From: Alphaproteobacteria bacterium
GTDB taxonomy: Bacteria; Pseudomonadota; Alphaproteobacteria; Caulobacterales; Aquidulcibacteraceae
Reading direction: 5' to 3'
NCBI GenBank assembly: GCA_018969015.1
Contig: JAGWZE010000027.1
Location: 1-46,337 of the forward strand
DNA: 46,337 bases
The notes under the pieces were generated by a model that was given only the letters and a program-made list of their open reading frames with translations, had not been told where the DNA came from and did not search any database. Positions 8,489 through 18,063 of this stretch are shown piece after piece (position 1 is the first letter of the stretch; each line of letters opens with the position of its first letter). Made by a program: the position numbers and the translations under genes.

Positions 8489-9127
8489 ATGCCCCTGCTG
8501 ACGACTGCGCGCGCCTGGATCCTTCGCGTTTTCGCCGCCGCCGGCCTGTCCGTGGCGCTCGCCGGCGCCGCGGCCGCGCAGGCCGCGCCGTCGACGCCGC
8601 CCGCGCCGACGCCGACGCCGCCCCCGGTCGTCCGCCTCGAGACGACGATGGGCGCCATCGAGATCACCCTCGATCCCGAAGGCGCGCCGAAAACGTCTGC
8701 CCACATGCTGAAGCTCTTTCGCTCGAAGCACTATGTCGGCGCCGCGATCTTCCGCGTGGAAAAAGACTTCCTGATCCAGCTCGGCGATCTCGACGCCAAT
8801 CTCGTCTATCGCCGCCCGCCCGTCGGGACCGTGCCGCTCGAGACCGCGACGAACTCCCACGGTCGCGGCAAGGTCGCTCTCGCGCGCGCGGACGATCCCA
8901 ACAGCGGCCAGTCCAGCTTCTATTTCGAACTCGGCGACAACGCCCACCTCAACGCCGATCCGAAGGCGCCGCCGAACACCACGGGCTACGCCGTCTTCGG
9001 CCGCGTCACCGCCGGCATGGACGTGCTCGACAAGATTGCCGACGTTCCGCTCGATCCCGAGAAGGGGCCGTTCAAAGGCAAGCTGCCGAAGACGCCGATC
9101 GTGATCAAATCCGTGACGGTGAAGTGA
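8489..9127 (+). CDS. Periplasmic peptidylprolyl isomerase (cyclophilin type)
   Basis: A 212-residue cis-trans prolyl isomerase that assists protein folding, here exported. The start at 8489 follows an AAGAGGAG site and gives a signal peptide (LRVFAAAGLSVALAGAAAAQA), then a Pro/Thr-rich spacer. The cyclophilin core starts at VRLETTMGAIEITL, and FRV contains the conserved catalytic Arg. GQSSFYFELGDN replaces the usual SQFFI block, and TGYAVFGRVTAGMDVLDKI is well conserved. The frame stays open for over 1.6 kb upstream, but that region is antisense to the M28 peptidase and is not coding. Confidence 0.92.
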   Translation: MPLLTTARAWILRVFAAAGLSVALAGAAAAQAAPSTPPAPTPTPPPVVRLETTMGAIEITLDPEGAPKTSAHMLKLFRSKHYVGAAIFRVEKDFLIQLGDLDANLVYRRPPVGTVPLETATNSHGRGKVALARADDPNSGQSSFYFELGDNAHLNADPKAPPNTTGYAVFGRVTAGMDVLDKIADVPLDPEKGPFKGKLPKTPIVIKSVTVK

Positions 9128-9160
9128 GGGGCGCAGCACGGACGATATCGCTCACACACG

Positions 9161-9457
9161 TCACTCCGTGCCCGGCCGATCCTGCTTTCCATGCCAGATG
9201 CGTGTGATGACGATGGCGTCGTCGGTGACGCGATAGCGGATCACGTAGCGCGACCTCCCGAACCGGAACACCCGCTGGCGCAGTGAAGCGTCAGGGCCTT
9301 GCGGGTTGGCGTCTGGCGCTGAGGCGATGCGCGCAATCTCATCGCGCAATCTGGCGAGGAGCCGGGCGGCCGCGGCCTCCGCGCCAACCAGGAGCAGCGA
9401 GTCGATGAGACGGAGCGCGTCGAGCTCCGCAGCACGCAGCATCTGAAGGCGGCGCAT
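9161..9457 (-). CDS. ParE/RelE-like toxin
   Basis: A small basic protein of about 98 residues with a ParE-type C-terminal core: QRVFRFGRSRYVIRYRV followed by DDAIVITRIWHGKQ. ParE toxins poison DNA gyrase, while RelE relatives cleave mRNA; the exact target cannot be read from the sequence. The start is either ATG at 9457 or a GTG one codon earlier; neither has a strong ribosome binding site. It follows the antitoxin gene by about 30 bases, the usual antitoxin-first order. It is convergent with the cyclophilin gene. Confidence 0.78.
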   Translation of the reverse strand: MRRLQMLRAAELDALRLIDSLLLVGAEAAAARLLARLRDEIARIASAPDANPQGPDASLRQRVFRFGRSRYVIRYRVTDDAIVITRIWHGKQDRPGTE

Positions 9458-9487
9458 CACGATCGGACCGCGCTGCCTGTTGAAGGA

Positions 9488-9763
9488 TCATTTTGCGGGG
9501 AGGCGAGCCGCGGCAAGGTGCGCTTCGAGGCGATCGAATGCGGCTTCGGCGGGGACGCATTCCCCGCCTTCCGAGAGGCGTCGCAGATCCTCTGCCCAGT
9601 CGTCGTCGATCGCGGCTGCACCGTCGTCGAGAGCAAGCGCGAGCTGATCGAGAACGAACGCCTCGGCGGTTATGCCGCGCGCTGCGGCGAGGGCCTGAAC
9701 GCGGGCCGCAAGCGCAGCTGGCAACGTGACCAACAAAGGGTCGTGGACGTCATCATCGCTCAT
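9488..9763 (-). CDS. ParD-like antitoxin
   Basis: A 91-residue acidic protein upstream of a ParE-like toxin. The N-terminal part (LLVTLPAALAARVQALAAARGITAEAFVLDQLALAL) has the strand-helix-helix pattern of a ribbon-helix-helix DNA-binding domain. The C-terminal part is charged and would wrap the toxin. By analogy with ParD it should neutralise the toxin and repress the pair. The RHH assignment is by pattern and position, not by strong motif. Confidence 0.7.
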   Translation of the reverse strand: MSDDDVHDPLLVTLPAALAARVQALAAARGITAEAFVLDQLALALDDGAAAIDDDWAEDLRRLSEGGECVPAEAAFDRLEAHLAAARLPAK

Positions 9764-9843
9764 GGGAGCAGATTACCACGTCGTTCAGCCGCGCCCAACG
9801 CATCCGGTCACCCCGCATTGCCCGGTTCGGGCTCCGATGCGCG

Positions 9844-10086
9844 TCACAGCGCCACCTTCGCCGCGTCCCCCGCAAGCACTGCCGCGATCTCCGCCGCGCG
9901 CAGCTTCGCAAGGTCGGGCCATTCGGCGTGCAGCAGGTCGAGCAGGCCTTCGTCGTCGAACGGGCCGAGGCACGTCACGAAGCCTTCGACGTGCGCCTCC
10001 AGATCCTCCGGCTCCGCGCCGGGCCATGCGAACAGCCAGATGCGGTCGAGTGTGAGGACGATGTGGAAGGGGGTGTCGGAGGACAT
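9844..10086 (-). CDS. Small hypothetical protein
   Basis: An 80-residue acidic protein that begins MSSDTPFHIVLTLDRIWLFAWPGAEPEDLEAHVEGF and ends with a helical AEWPDLAKLRAAEIAAVLAGDA segment. Codon use resembles the neighbouring genes and the frame starts with ATG, but there is no clear ribosome binding site. I recognise no family. It lies between the toxin-antitoxin pair and rpoD on the same strand, with no evidence of an operon. Confidence 0.5.
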   Translation of the reverse strand: MSSDTPFHIVLTLDRIWLFAWPGAEPEDLEAHVEGFVTCLGPFDDEGLLDLLHAEWPDLAKLRAAEIAAVLAGDAAKVAL

Positions 10087-10138
10087 TGGCGCTCCAGACG
10101 TCGCCGGGGGCGGCCGGGCTGCTGAGCGGCGCTGCGAT

Positions 10139-10180
10139 GGTCCTGGATCCCGGGCGGCTGCGCCGCCCAGGATGACGGAC
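10139..10180. repeat. Intergenic palindromic repeat, short copy
   Basis: CCTGGATCCC, a GGGCGGCTGCGCCGCCC hairpin (6-7 bp stem) and CAGGATGAC lie just downstream of rpoD. The modules match the longer copies at 6598 and 30581. The hairpin could also end the rpoD transcript. Confidence 0.6.
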
Positions 10181-10194
10181 CGCGACGCGGTCCG

Positions 10195-12126
10195 TCAGTT
10201 GTCCAGGAAGCTCCGCAGCTTCCGCGACCGGCTCGGGTGCTTCAGCTTGCGCAGCGCTTTCGCCTCGATCTGGCGGATCCGTTCGCGCGTGACCGAGAAC
10301 TGCTGGCCGACTTCTTCCAGCGTGTGATCGGTGTTCATGCCGATGCCGAAGCGCATGCGCAGCACGCGCTCCTCACGCGGGGTGAGGGAGGCGAGCACGC
10401 GCGTCGTGGTTTCGCGCAGGTTCGACTGGATCGCGGCGTCGACCGGAAGGATCGCGCTCTTGTCCTCGATGAAGTCGCCGAGGTGGCTGTCCTCTTCGTC
10501 GCCGATCGGCGTTTCGAGCGAGATCGGCTCCTTGGCGATCTTCATCACCTTGCGGACCTTCTCGAGCGGCAGGCCGAGCTTTTCGGCGAGCTCCTCGGGC
10601 GTCGGTTCGCGGCCGATTTCGTGTAGCATCTGGCGCGAGGTGCGCACGAGCTTGTTGATCGTCTCGATCATGTGCACGGGGATGCGGATGGTGCGCGCCT
10701 GGTCCGCGATCGAGCGCGTGATGGCCTGCCGGATCCACCACGTCGCGTAGGTCGAGAACTTGTAGCCGCGGCGATACTCGAATTTGTCGACGGCCTTCAT
10801 CAGGCCAATATTGCCCTCCTGGATCAGATCCAGGAATTGCAGGCCGCGGTTCGTGTATTTCTTGGCGATCGAGATCACGAGGCGAAGGTTCGCTTCGACC
10901 ATCTCCTTCTTCGCCTGACGCGCCTCGCGCTCGCCCTTCTGCACAGCATGGACGATGCGGCGGTACTCGTCGATCGGCACGCCGGTTTCCTGGGCCAGCA
11001 CGGCGATCTCTGAGCGCAGCTCACCGATCGAGTCCTTTTCGCTCTCGACGAAATCGGCCCAGCGCTTGGATTTCACCTTCACCTTCTCGGTCCATTTCGG
11101 ATCGAGTTCGGCGCCCTGATAGGCTTCGAGGAAGGCGAGGCGCGCGATGCCGTTGGCGTCGGCGAGACGCATCAGGCGGCCTTCGAGCGTGTTGAGCTTG
11201 CGGTTGATCGCGTAGAGCTGCTCGACGAGGCTTTCGATCCGCGCGTTGTTGAGCTTCAGCTTCTTCAGCTCTTCGATGATCGTCTGCTGCAGTTCGTCAT
11301 AGCGGCCCGCTTGTGCGGCCGGCAGCGCCTTGCCCTTCAGGCGCAGGTCGATGCGCTTTTCCTGCAGGCCGCGGAACTCTTCGAACGCGGCGGCGACGGC
11401 GTCGAGCGTGGCCATCACGCCTTCACGCAGTTCGGCTTCCATGGCCGACATCGAGATGCCGCCCTCGTCGTCGAAGTCGCCGTCGGCGTCGCCGCCCTCG
11501 GCGCCTTCCTGCGGCTCGGGCGGCTCCTCGCCGTCACCCGTCATGTCGACGGGGCCGCCGCCGTTTTCCGCGCCGTACGTGGCTTCCAGATCGATGATGT
11601 CGCGCAAGAGCACCTGCTGCGAGCGCAGTTCGTCGCGCCACACCATGATGGCTTCGAACGTCAGCGGGCTTTCGCACAGGCCGCGGATCATCGCGTCGCG
11701 GCCGGCCTCGATCCGCTTGGCGATGGCGATTTCGCCCTCGCGGGAGAGCAGTTCGACGGTGCCCATCTCGCGCAGATACATGCGGACCGGATCGTCCGTG
11801 CGATCGGCGTCCTCGCGCGTGTTGGTGACGGGCGGCTTGGTCTCTTCGCGCGCCACGACTTCGCGCCCGGAGGTGTCTTCCTCGGTCGCTTCCTCTTCGG
11901 ACTCGACGACGTTGATGCCCATCTCGTTGAGCATCGACATGGTGTCTTCGATCTGCTCGGAGGTGAACTCCTCGCTCGGCAGGACCTTGTTCAGCTCCTC
12001 GTGCGTGACCCAGCCGCGCTGCTTGGCGAGCTTGATCATCCGTTTCACGGCGGCGTCGGAAAGGTCGAGGATCGGGCCGTCCGCGGCCTCTTCCTTTTCC
12101 TGAACTTCGGTCTCGGTCTTGCTCAT
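10195..12126 (-). CDS. rpoD: RNA polymerase sigma factor RpoD (sigma-70)
   Basis: The 643-residue primary sigma factor, which directs RNA polymerase to housekeeping promoters. An acidic region 1.1 with [19 protein letters not shown] lies at the N-terminus, followed by region 1.2 ([20 protein letters not shown]) and the non-conserved insert with an Asp/Glu-rich stretch. Core region 2 includes [20 protein letters not shown] and [15 protein letters not shown] (2.3-2.4). Region 3 is present, and region 4.2 ends in [20 protein letters not shown]. Length is normal for alphaproteobacterial RpoD. It lies 75 bp downstream of dnaG, the conserved order of the macromolecular synthesis locus, here without rpsU in the window. 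Confidence 0.98.
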   Translation of the reverse strand: MSKTETEVQEKEEAADGPILDLSDAAVKRMIKLAKQRGWVTHEELNKVLPSEEFTSEQIEDTMSMLNEMGINVVESEEEATEEDTSGREVVAREETKPPVTNTREDADRTDDPVRMYLREMGTVELLSREGEIAIAKRIEAGRDAMIRGLCESPLTFEAIMVWRDELRSQQVLLRDIIDLEATYGAENGGGPVDMTGDGEEPPEPQEGAEGGDADGDFDDEGGISMSAMEAELREGVMATLDAVAAAFEEFRGLQEKRIDLRLKGKALPAAQAGRYDELQQTIIEELKKLKLNNARIESLVEQLYAINRKLNTLEGRLMRLADANGIARLAFLEAYQGAELDPKWTEKVKVKSKRWADFVESEKDSIGELRSEIAVLAQETGVPIDEYRRIVHAVQKGEREARQAKKEMVEANLRLVISIAKKYTNRGLQFLDLIQEGNIGLMKAVDKFEYRRGYKFSTYATWWIRQAITRSIADQARTIRIPVHMIETINKLVRTSRQMLHEIGREPTPEELAEKLGLPLEKVRKVMKIAKEPISLETPIGDEEDSHLGDFIEDKSAILPVDAAIQSNLRETTTRVLASLTPREERVLRMRFGIGMNTDHTLEEVGQQFSVTRERIRQIEAKALRKLKHPSRSRKLRSFLDN

Positions 12127-12201
12127 CGGGCGTCCTGAAACTGTAACTTTGTGTCGGTCGGCGGCGGCGCGGTACGTGAACGAAAAAGGTCTGCGGCGGG
12201 G

Positions 12202-14316
12202 CTAGTGCGGTTCGGTCGGGCCGGGCGCTTCGCGGGCCGCGATCAGCGCCCGATCGACGTCCCGTTGCGCCTTGCGCATGGCGACGGCGCGGGCGAACGC
12301 ATCGTCGTCGAGGTCATCGCGGGCGAGCAGGCTCGCCACGTCGGCCTCGATTTCCGGCTGCGTCACCAGAGACGTCGCCAAAGCCATCCACTCCGCTTCG
12401 AGCCTTTGGCGCCACAGCGCCTCCTCTTGCCGACGAATCGTTTCTTCCGCCGACAAGGTCAGCGGATCGGCGTCGTCGGCGACGCCCGCATCTCCGGTCA
12501 GCGCCGGCGCCCCAGGCTCGCCCGCGGCCGGGAGAGGCGAGGCGGGGGCGGGGCCGGCCTTGGCGCGGGAAGGCGCAGGCGGCGGGCGCAGAAGCCGCCA
12601 CGCGCGCACACACGCCGCTGCGGACTCTTCGCCAGATTGCGCTAAATGGCGGCTCAGGGCCTCTTGGTCAACTGGTTCCCCCGCCGCGCGGAGATGAAGC
12701 AGCGCATCGCGGATCCGGTCCAGGTCCGGATCCGCGATCGGCAGGCTCGCCAAAAGCTCGCCGCCGCGCTCGAGAACCTCGGGGCTTTCACACGCGCCTC
12801 TTAGAACCTGTTCGATTGCCGGCCGGTTCCCGGGGCGGGGCGTGGCCTGCACGCGGGCGCGCAGTTCCGGCGTGATGCCGGCCAGCCGGGCCGGGAACCC
12901 GCCGCGGCCGCCGCCCTGGCCGCCGCCGCCCTGCCGTCCGCCGAACGACCCGCCGCCGAACGACGAGCCGGCGCGATCGCCGCCCGCGCCTTGCCCTTTT
13001 TCCCGCGGCCGCCACTCGCGGCGCGGCAGCGTCTCCGCCAGCGCCGCATCGGCCCGCGCCAGCAGATCGCGCAGATATTCGCGGCGCGTGCCCTCGTCCT
13101 GGATGCGCCCCGCGGCGTCGCGCAGGCGCTGCTTGAGCCCGGCCCGCTGCTCCGGGGTCGTGAGCGGTTCGCGCTGGATTTCCCTTTGCGCAAGGGCCTC
13201 TACGGCCGGTCGCGCCTGCGCCAGGAGGGGCGCGAGCGCGGCAGCCCCGTCGCGCCGGAACACGTCGTCCGGATCGAGCCCTTCCGGCAGCACCGCGATC
13301 GCCAGCGTCCGCGTGGGGGCGAGTTTCGGCAGCGCGAGATCCAGCGCCCGGTCCGCCGCGCGCAGGCCGGCGGCGTCCCCGTCGAAGCAGAACACCGGCG
13401 TCTTCCCCGAACGCCACAAGAGGTCCAGCTGGTCCTCGGTGAGCGCCGTTCCGAGCGGGGCGACCGCCGGGATGCCCGCCCGTTCGAAGGCGATGACGTC
13501 CAGGTAGCCCTCGGCCACCACGAGGCCGTCGCCTTTGGTGCGGGCCAGCGTCTCGCGCGCCTCTTTCAGCCGGTAGAGCAGGCGGCCCTTGGAGAAGAGC
13601 GGCGTGTCGGGGCTGTTCATGTACTTGGCCGGCGCGGCCGGATCGAGCGCGCGGCCGCCGAACCCGACGATGCGTCCCTGGCCGTCGGCGATCGGAAAGG
13701 TGATGCGGTCGCGGAAGAAGTCCCAGGGGCGGCGGCCGTCGTCGCCGCGCACGAGCCCGGCGTCCTTCAGCTCGGCCTCGGTGAACCCGGCGCTGCGCAG
13801 GCGGGGGGCGAGCCACGCCGGGCCGGCGGGCGCATAGCCCAGCCCGAAGCGCGCCCGCGCGGCCGCGTCGATCCCGCGTTTCTCCAGATATTTCAAGGCC
13901 GCCGCGCCGTCAGGCGACGCCAGCGCCTGGACGAAGGCGGCCTGCGCGGCGGCCACCGCGTCATGCAGGCGCTTGCGCCGGGCGAGTGCGGACGGGTCCT
14001 CGCCGGCATCGCGCGGCAGGGCGACGCCGGCCTCGTCGGCGATGCGCGCCACGGCTTCCGGGAAGGAGAGGCCCTCGAGCTGCATCGCCAGGCCGAAAAT
14101 GTCGCCCTGCGCGCCGCAGCCGAAGCATTTGAACAGCCCGCGCTGATCAAGCACGTGAAAAGACGGGCTTTTTTCCGAATGGAACGGGCAGCAGGCCCAG
14201 TAGTCGCCCTTGGCGGGCTGGGACTTGCGGCGATCGAAGGTCAGCTTGCGCTCGGCGTACCGGGCGATGGACGCTCGGTCGCGCACGGTGGCGAGGAACT
14301 GATCCGAGAATCGCAT
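12202..14316 (-). CDS. dnaG: DNA primase
   Basis: A 704-residue primase that makes RNA primers for DNA replication. The start at 14316 (MRFSDQFLATVRDRAS) fits the family; the frame extends further upstream but would overlap the divergent SIMPL gene. The zinc-binding CHC2 domain is near residues 35-65 (CCPFHSEKSPSF, FKCFGCGAQGD). The catalytic core follows, with FPIADGQGRIVGFGGRALD and the TOPRIM motifs VVAEGYLDVIAF and CFDGDAAGLRAADRA. A Gly-rich linker (around residues 440-475) separates it from the C-terminal DnaB-binding region. It lies immediately upstream of rpoD. The long glycine linker is the only unusual point. Confidence 0.97.
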   Translation of the reverse strand: MRFSDQFLATVRDRASIARYAERKLTFDRRKSQPAKGDYWACCPFHSEKSPSFHVLDQRGLFKCFGCGAQGDIFGLAMQLEGLSFPEAVARIADEAGVALPRDAGEDPSALARRKRLHDAVAAAQAAFVQALASPDGAAALKYLEKRGIDAAARARFGLGYAPAGPAWLAPRLRSAGFTEAELKDAGLVRGDDGRRPWDFFRDRITFPIADGQGRIVGFGGRALDPAAPAKYMNSPDTPLFSKGRLLYRLKEARETLARTKGDGLVVAEGYLDVIAFERAGIPAVAPLGTALTEDQLDLLWRSGKTPVFCFDGDAAGLRAADRALDLALPKLAPTRTLAIAVLPEGLDPDDVFRRDGAAALAPLLAQARPAVEALAQREIQREPLTTPEQRAGLKQRLRDAAGRIQDEGTRREYLRDLLARADAALAETLPRREWRPREKGQGAGGDRAGSSFGGGSFGGRQGGGGQGGGRGGFPARLAGITPELRARVQATPRPGNRPAIEQVLRGACESPEVLERGGELLASLPIADPDLDRIRDALLHLRAAGEPVDQEALSRHLAQSGEESAAACVRAWRLLRPPPAPSRAKAGPAPASPLPAAGEPGAPALTGDAGVADDADPLTLSAEETIRRQEEALWRQRLEAEWMALATSLVTQPEIEADVASLLARDDLDDDAFARAVAMRKAQRDVDRALIAAREAPGPTEPH

Positions 14317-14438
14317 GCCGTTGAATGCCTGATTCGCCCAAACCGGAACCTTAACGTAGGGCGTCGCCGCCCCAAAACCGCCGGAAACGACGTCGAAGCG
14401 CAGTGGATCGAATTCGAGCGACGAAAGGACCTCACAAA

Positions 14439-15206
14439 ATGCCGAAAAACAGCCCGTCCAAGTCCGAGGCGCAATCGATCCTGCGCGCGGCCGCGCTCGC
14501 ACCGGCCGTCCTGGCGCTCGGCCTCGCCGCCGCCGCACCGGCGCACGCGCAACTCGCCGGGGGCCCCGGGCCGGTCGCGGCCCGCCCGGACGCAACCCTG
14601 CTCACCGTCTCGGCCGACGCCGAAGTGCGCGCCGCGCCCGATCTCGCCACCATCTCGACGGGCGTGCGCACCGAAGCGGCGACCGCACAGGCCGCGCTCG
14701 CCGACAACGCCAAGCGCATGCAGGCGGTGTTCGCCGCGCTGAAGAAGGCCGGCATCGCCGACAAGGACGTGCAGACGTCCAACCTCTCGATCTCGCCCCA
14801 GTACGCCTATGCCGAGCGCGAACCCCCGAAGCTCACCGGCTATCAGGCGAGCAACCAGGTCAGCGTGATCGTGCGCGATCTCGGGCGTCTCGGCGCGGCC
14901 GTCGACGCGGTGGTCGCCGCCGGCTCGAATCAGGTCGACGGCGTCGCGTTCGGCCTCACCGATCCCGACAAGGCCCGCGATCAGGCCCGCAAGGACGCCG
15001 TCGCCAAGGCCCGCGCCCGCGCCGAGCTCTACGCCCAGGCGGCGGGCCTCAAGGTGGCGCGCATCGTCTCGATCTCCGAAGGCGCCGCGGAGCCGCCGCC
15101 GGTCCCGATGCCGATGGCGAAACTGGCGATGTCCGACGCCACCCCGACCGCGCCGGGCGAACTGGCGATCGGCGTCACGGTGAACGTCGCGTTCGAGCTG
15201 CGCTAA
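14439..15206 (+). CDS. Exported SIMPL domain protein (DUF541)
   Basis: A 255-residue predicted periplasmic protein. The start at 14439 has an AAAGGA site and yields a signal peptide ending near APAHAQ. The mature part shows the SIMPL/DUF541 pattern: LLTVSADAEVRAAPDLATIS at the N-terminus, LKKAGIADKDVQTSNLSISP in the middle, and RKDAVAKARARAELYAQAAG followed by VARIVSISEG. The molecular role of the family is poorly defined; some members form periplasmic assemblies linked to oxidative or envelope stress. It is divergent from dnaG. A repeat block rather than a gene follows it. Confidence 0.88.
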   Translation: MPKNSPSKSEAQSILRAAALAPAVLALGLAAAAPAHAQLAGGPGPVAARPDATLLTVSADAEVRAAPDLATISTGVRTEAATAQAALADNAKRMQAVFAALKKAGIADKDVQTSNLSISPQYAYAEREPPKLTGYQASNQVSVIVRDLGRLGAAVDAVVAAGSNQVDGVAFGLTDPDKARDQARKDAVAKARARAELYAQAAGLKVARIVSISEGAAEPPPVPMPMAKLAMSDATPTAPGELAIGVTVNVAFELR

Positions 15207-15220
15207 AGCCGCCGCTCTGA

Positions 15221-15345
15221 CACCCCTCATCCGTCTCGCGAGCTTCGCTCGCGATCCACCTTCTCCCACAAGGGGAGAAGGTCGCCGCAGCGGTCCTTCT
15301 CCCCTTGTGGGAGAAGGTGGCGGCGAAGCCGCCGGATGAGGGGTG
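15221..15345. repeat. Intergenic palindromic repeat, CCTTCTCCC family, two inverted copies
   Basis: The block opens with CACCCCTCATCCG and closes with its exact complement CGGATGAGGGGTG. Inside, CACCTTCTCCCACAAGGGGA and its mirror copy lie head to head around position 15292. Each half contains a 9-bp stem (CCTTCTCCC / GGGAGAAGG) and a smaller hairpin. The same element occurs at 27404-27545. It fits a REP-like dispersed element and would fold into a long cruciform or RNA hairpin. Confidence 0.85.
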
Positions 15346-15489
15346 AACCACCGCCCATTGGGTCGTCGCGCCGGCGCGCCGCCGCGCGGGAAAGATCGCC
15401 CGCATCGCCAGCCCCAGTCGACGCCGCCGCCCGATTTCTCTAAAAGGCGCGGCTTCGGACTTTCCCCTGCGACCGCCCCCGGGTGAACC

Positions 15490-16248
15490 ATGGCCGGCCA
15501 TAGCGCCTTCAAGAACATCATGCACAAGAAGGGAGCCGCCGATAAAAAGCGGGCGGCGCTCTTCACCAAGATCGCGCGCGAACTGCAGATCGCCGCCAAG
15601 CTCGGCGGGCCCGATCCTTCGAACAATCCGCGCCTGCGCGCCGCCATCGTGAACGCGCGCGCCGAGCAGATGCCGAAGGACAACATCCAGCGCGCCATCG
15701 ATCGCGGCGGCGGCAAGGACGCCGAGGCGCTCGAGGAAATCCGCTACGAAGGCTTCGGCCCCGGCGGCGTCGGCATCATCGTCGAGGCCGCCACCGACAA
15801 CCGCAATCGCACCGCCGGCGACGTGCGCGCCGCGTTCTCGAAGAATGGCGGCGCGCTGGGCGAAACCAACTCCGTCGCGTTCGGCTGGGACCGCATCGGC
15901 GAGATCCGCTACCCGCTCAAGACGGCGAGCGAAGACGCGATGCTCGAAGCCGCCATCGAGGCCGGCGCCGACGATTGCCAAGCCGAGACCGGCGAGGAGA
16001 TCGAGGAGCACGTCGTCACCTGCGCCATGACGGCGCTGCCGGACGTCACCGCCGCGCTCATCGCCAGGTTCGGCGAGCCGAAAAGCAGCAAGATCATCTG
16101 GCGCCCGCAGGTGACGATCCCCGTCGCCGGCGAGCAGGCCCAGGCGCTCCTGAAGCTCCTCGACGTGCTCGACGACCTCGACGACGTGCAGCAGGTCTAC
16201 GCCAACTTCGACCTCGACGCCGCCGAGCTCGCCAAGCTCGCGGGCTGA
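15490..16248 (+). CDS. YebC/PmpR family regulatory protein
   Basis: A 252-residue cytoplasmic protein of the YebC/TACO1 family. The N-terminus MAGHSAFKNIMHKKGAADKK is diagnostic, followed by PSNNPRLRAAIVNARAEQMP, NIQRAIDRGGG and RYEGFGPGGVGIIVEAATDN. Family members bind nucleic acid or the ribosome; they have been described as transcription regulators and, more recently, as factors that help translation of proline-rich stretches (established knowledge, not shown here). It is often next to ruvC, but ruvABC is not in this window. The start is fixed by the conserved N-terminus. Confidence 0.96.
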   Translation: MAGHSAFKNIMHKKGAADKKRAALFTKIARELQIAAKLGGPDPSNNPRLRAAIVNARAEQMPKDNIQRAIDRGGGKDAEALEEIRYEGFGPGGVGIIVEAATDNRNRTAGDVRAAFSKNGGALGETNSVAFGWDRIGEIRYPLKTASEDAMLEAAIEAGADDCQAETGEEIEEHVVTCAMTALPDVTAALIARFGEPKSSKIIWRPQVTIPVAGEQAQALLKLLDVLDDLDDVQQVYANFDLDAAELAKLAG

Positions 16249-16317
16249 ACGGGGCCGGCGCGTCCGCCGCCGCGACTTCGCCTCAGCTTCGCCGCAGCCT
16301 TTGGTCAGTCTCCGCCG

Positions 16318-17043
16318 ATGCGCGTCTTCGTCCTTCTCGTCGCGGCGTTCGCCGCGCTCTGCGCGCCGCTTGCGGCCGCGCAATCCGTGTCCCTTCCGAA
16401 CTCCGCGCGTTCGCGCGCGGCGGAGGCGCGCGTCGCGCCGCGCCTTGCGCAGGAGATGGCCGCCGCCAATCTTCGCCTCGGCGCGCCGGTGTTCGTGCGC
16501 ATCGTGAAGGAGGTGCGCACGCTCGAGCTCTTCGTGCGAAGCGACGTCGACGGCCGCTTCTACCGCTTCCGGACCTATCCGATCTGTTCGTTTTCCGGCG
16601 CGCTCGGCCCGAAGCTGCGCGAGGGCGACGGCCAGGCGCCGGAAGGCGTCTACCTCGTGCGCCCGCGCCAGCTCAATCCGGTGTCGTCATACCACCTCTC
16701 GTTCGATCTCGGCTTTCCGAACGCCTTCGATCGCGCGAACGGTCGCACCGGCTCGGCGCTGATGGTGCACGGGAACTGCGTCTCGATCGGCTGCTACGCG
16801 ATGGGCGATCCCGCCATCGAGGAGATCTGGACCGCGATGACCGCGGCGTTGCGCGGGGGGCAGGCCGCCGTGCCCGTCCACGCCTTCCCGTTTGCGATGA
16901 CGCCGCAGGCGCTCGCCGCCCGCGCCACCAATCCCAACGCCGCCTTCTGGGCCGATCTCGCGCCGATCTGGGCCGCCTTCGAGCGTGACGCCCGCCCGCC
17001 CGCAGTCGTGGTGCGCAACGGCAGATATGCATTGCGGACCTGA
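16318..17043 (+). CDS. L,D-transpeptidase family protein (YafK type)
   Basis: A 241-residue exported protein. A signal peptide (FVLLVAAFAALCAPLAAAQ) precedes a YkuD-like catalytic domain. The catalytic motif is HGNCVSIGCYAM, with His151 and nucleophile Cys159, and the supporting segment GQAPEGVYLVRPRQLNP is typical of YafK-like members. The enzymes form or cut peptidoglycan or lipoprotein crosslinks in the periplasm. It begins 69 bp after yebC on the same strand. The exact reaction (crosslinking or Braun lipoprotein release) cannot be decided. Confidence 0.9.
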   Translation: MRVFVLLVAAFAALCAPLAAAQSVSLPNSARSRAAEARVAPRLAQEMAAANLRLGAPVFVRIVKEVRTLELFVRSDVDGRFYRFRTYPICSFSGALGPKLREGDGQAPEGVYLVRPRQLNPVSSYHLSFDLGFPNAFDRANGRTGSALMVHGNCVSIGCYAMGDPAIEEIWTAMTAALRGGQAAVPVHAFPFAMTPQALAARATNPNAAFWADLAPIWAAFERDARPPAVVVRNGRYALRT

Positions 17044-17123
17044 GCCCTCCCGCTAGCATTGGCGGGGCGCGTCCGGATGACGTTACGGCGCCGCGGCGCC
17101 TCCCACGCGAGGAGGCGCGGCCC

Positions 17124-17963
17124 ATGCGAACGGTTCGGTTCGCCACCACATCCGGCGTCGAGATCGCCGGCGACGCCGCCGGCCCCGAGACCGGGCCGCT
17201 GGTCCTGTTCGCGCATGGCGGCGGCCAGACGCGCGCGAGCTGGCGCAAGCCGTTCGCCGACATCGCCGCGCGCGGCTACCGCGCCGTTTCGATCGACGCC
17301 CGCGGCCACGGCGACAGCGATTGGGCGCGCGACGGCGACTATGCGCTCGAAAGCCTGGCTCGCGACATGCGCGACGTGCTGCGCACGCTCGCCGCGCCCG
17401 CCGTCGTCATCGGCGCCTCGCTCGGCGGCCTTACCGCGCTCTACATGGCCGGCGAACCCGACGCGCCGCCTCTGCGCGGCCTCGCGCTCGTCGACGTTAC
17501 GCCGCGCCTGAATCCCGAAGGCGTCGAACGCATCACCTCCTTCATGCGCGCCTATCCGCACGGTTTCGATTCGCTCGAGGACGTCGCCGACGCCGTCGCC
17601 CGCTACAACCCGCACCGCCCGCGCCCGAAGGACGTTTCCGGCCTGCGCCGCAATCTGCGCGAAGTGGAGGGGCGCCTGTTCTGGCACTGGGACCCGCAGT
17701 TCCTCAGCTCCTCGCGCACGCCGAACGTCATGCTGCTGGAGCAGCGGCTCGACGACATCGCGCGCTCCTTGCCGATCCCGACGCTCCTCGTGCGCGGCCG
17801 CCAGAGCGATCTCGTCCGCGAAGAGGAGGCGGCCCATTTCCGCGCGCTGATGCCCCAAGCCGCCTTCGTCGACGTCCATGGCGCCGGCCACATGGTTGCG
17901 GGCGACGACAACGACGCCTTCGCCGCCGCCGTGCTGGCGTTCCTGGAGGGACTGCCGCGATAG
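17124..17963 (+). CDS. Alpha/beta hydrolase
   Basis: A 279-residue cytoplasmic hydrolase. The strand-turn [15 protein letters not shown] forms the oxyanion region. The nucleophile elbow is GASLGG with Ser99, and His256 in [10 protein letters not shown] completes the triad; an Asp in the [11 protein letters not shown] strand is the likely acid. A cap insert with WHWDPQFL follows the core strands. The sequence resembles peroxidase- or esterase-like hydrolases but the substrate is unknown. The start has a strong GAGGAGG site with slightly long spacing. It ends 100 bp before carA; a shared transcript is possible. Confidence 0.88.
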   Translation: MRTVRFATTSGVEIAGDAAGPETGPLVLFAHGGGQTRASWRKPFADIAARGYRAVSIDARGHGDSDWARDGDYALESLARDMRDVLRTLAAPAVVIGASLGGLTALYMAGEPDAPPLRGLALVDVTPRLNPEGVERITSFMRAYPHGFDSLEDVADAVARYNPHRPRPKDVSGLRRNLREVEGRLFWHWDPQFLSSSRTPNVMLLEQRLDDIARSLPIPTLLVRGRQSDLVREEEAAHFRALMPQAAFVDVHGAGHMVAGDDNDAFAAAVLAFLEGLPR

Positions 17964-18063
17964 GGCCGGTCCGTTTCGAAGGTCATGGACATCCGCCGCG
18001 ACGCGCCCTACATGGCGGCCGTTTGCCCGCGCGGCCCGGTCGCGCGCTCCTGAAAGGTCCGCC

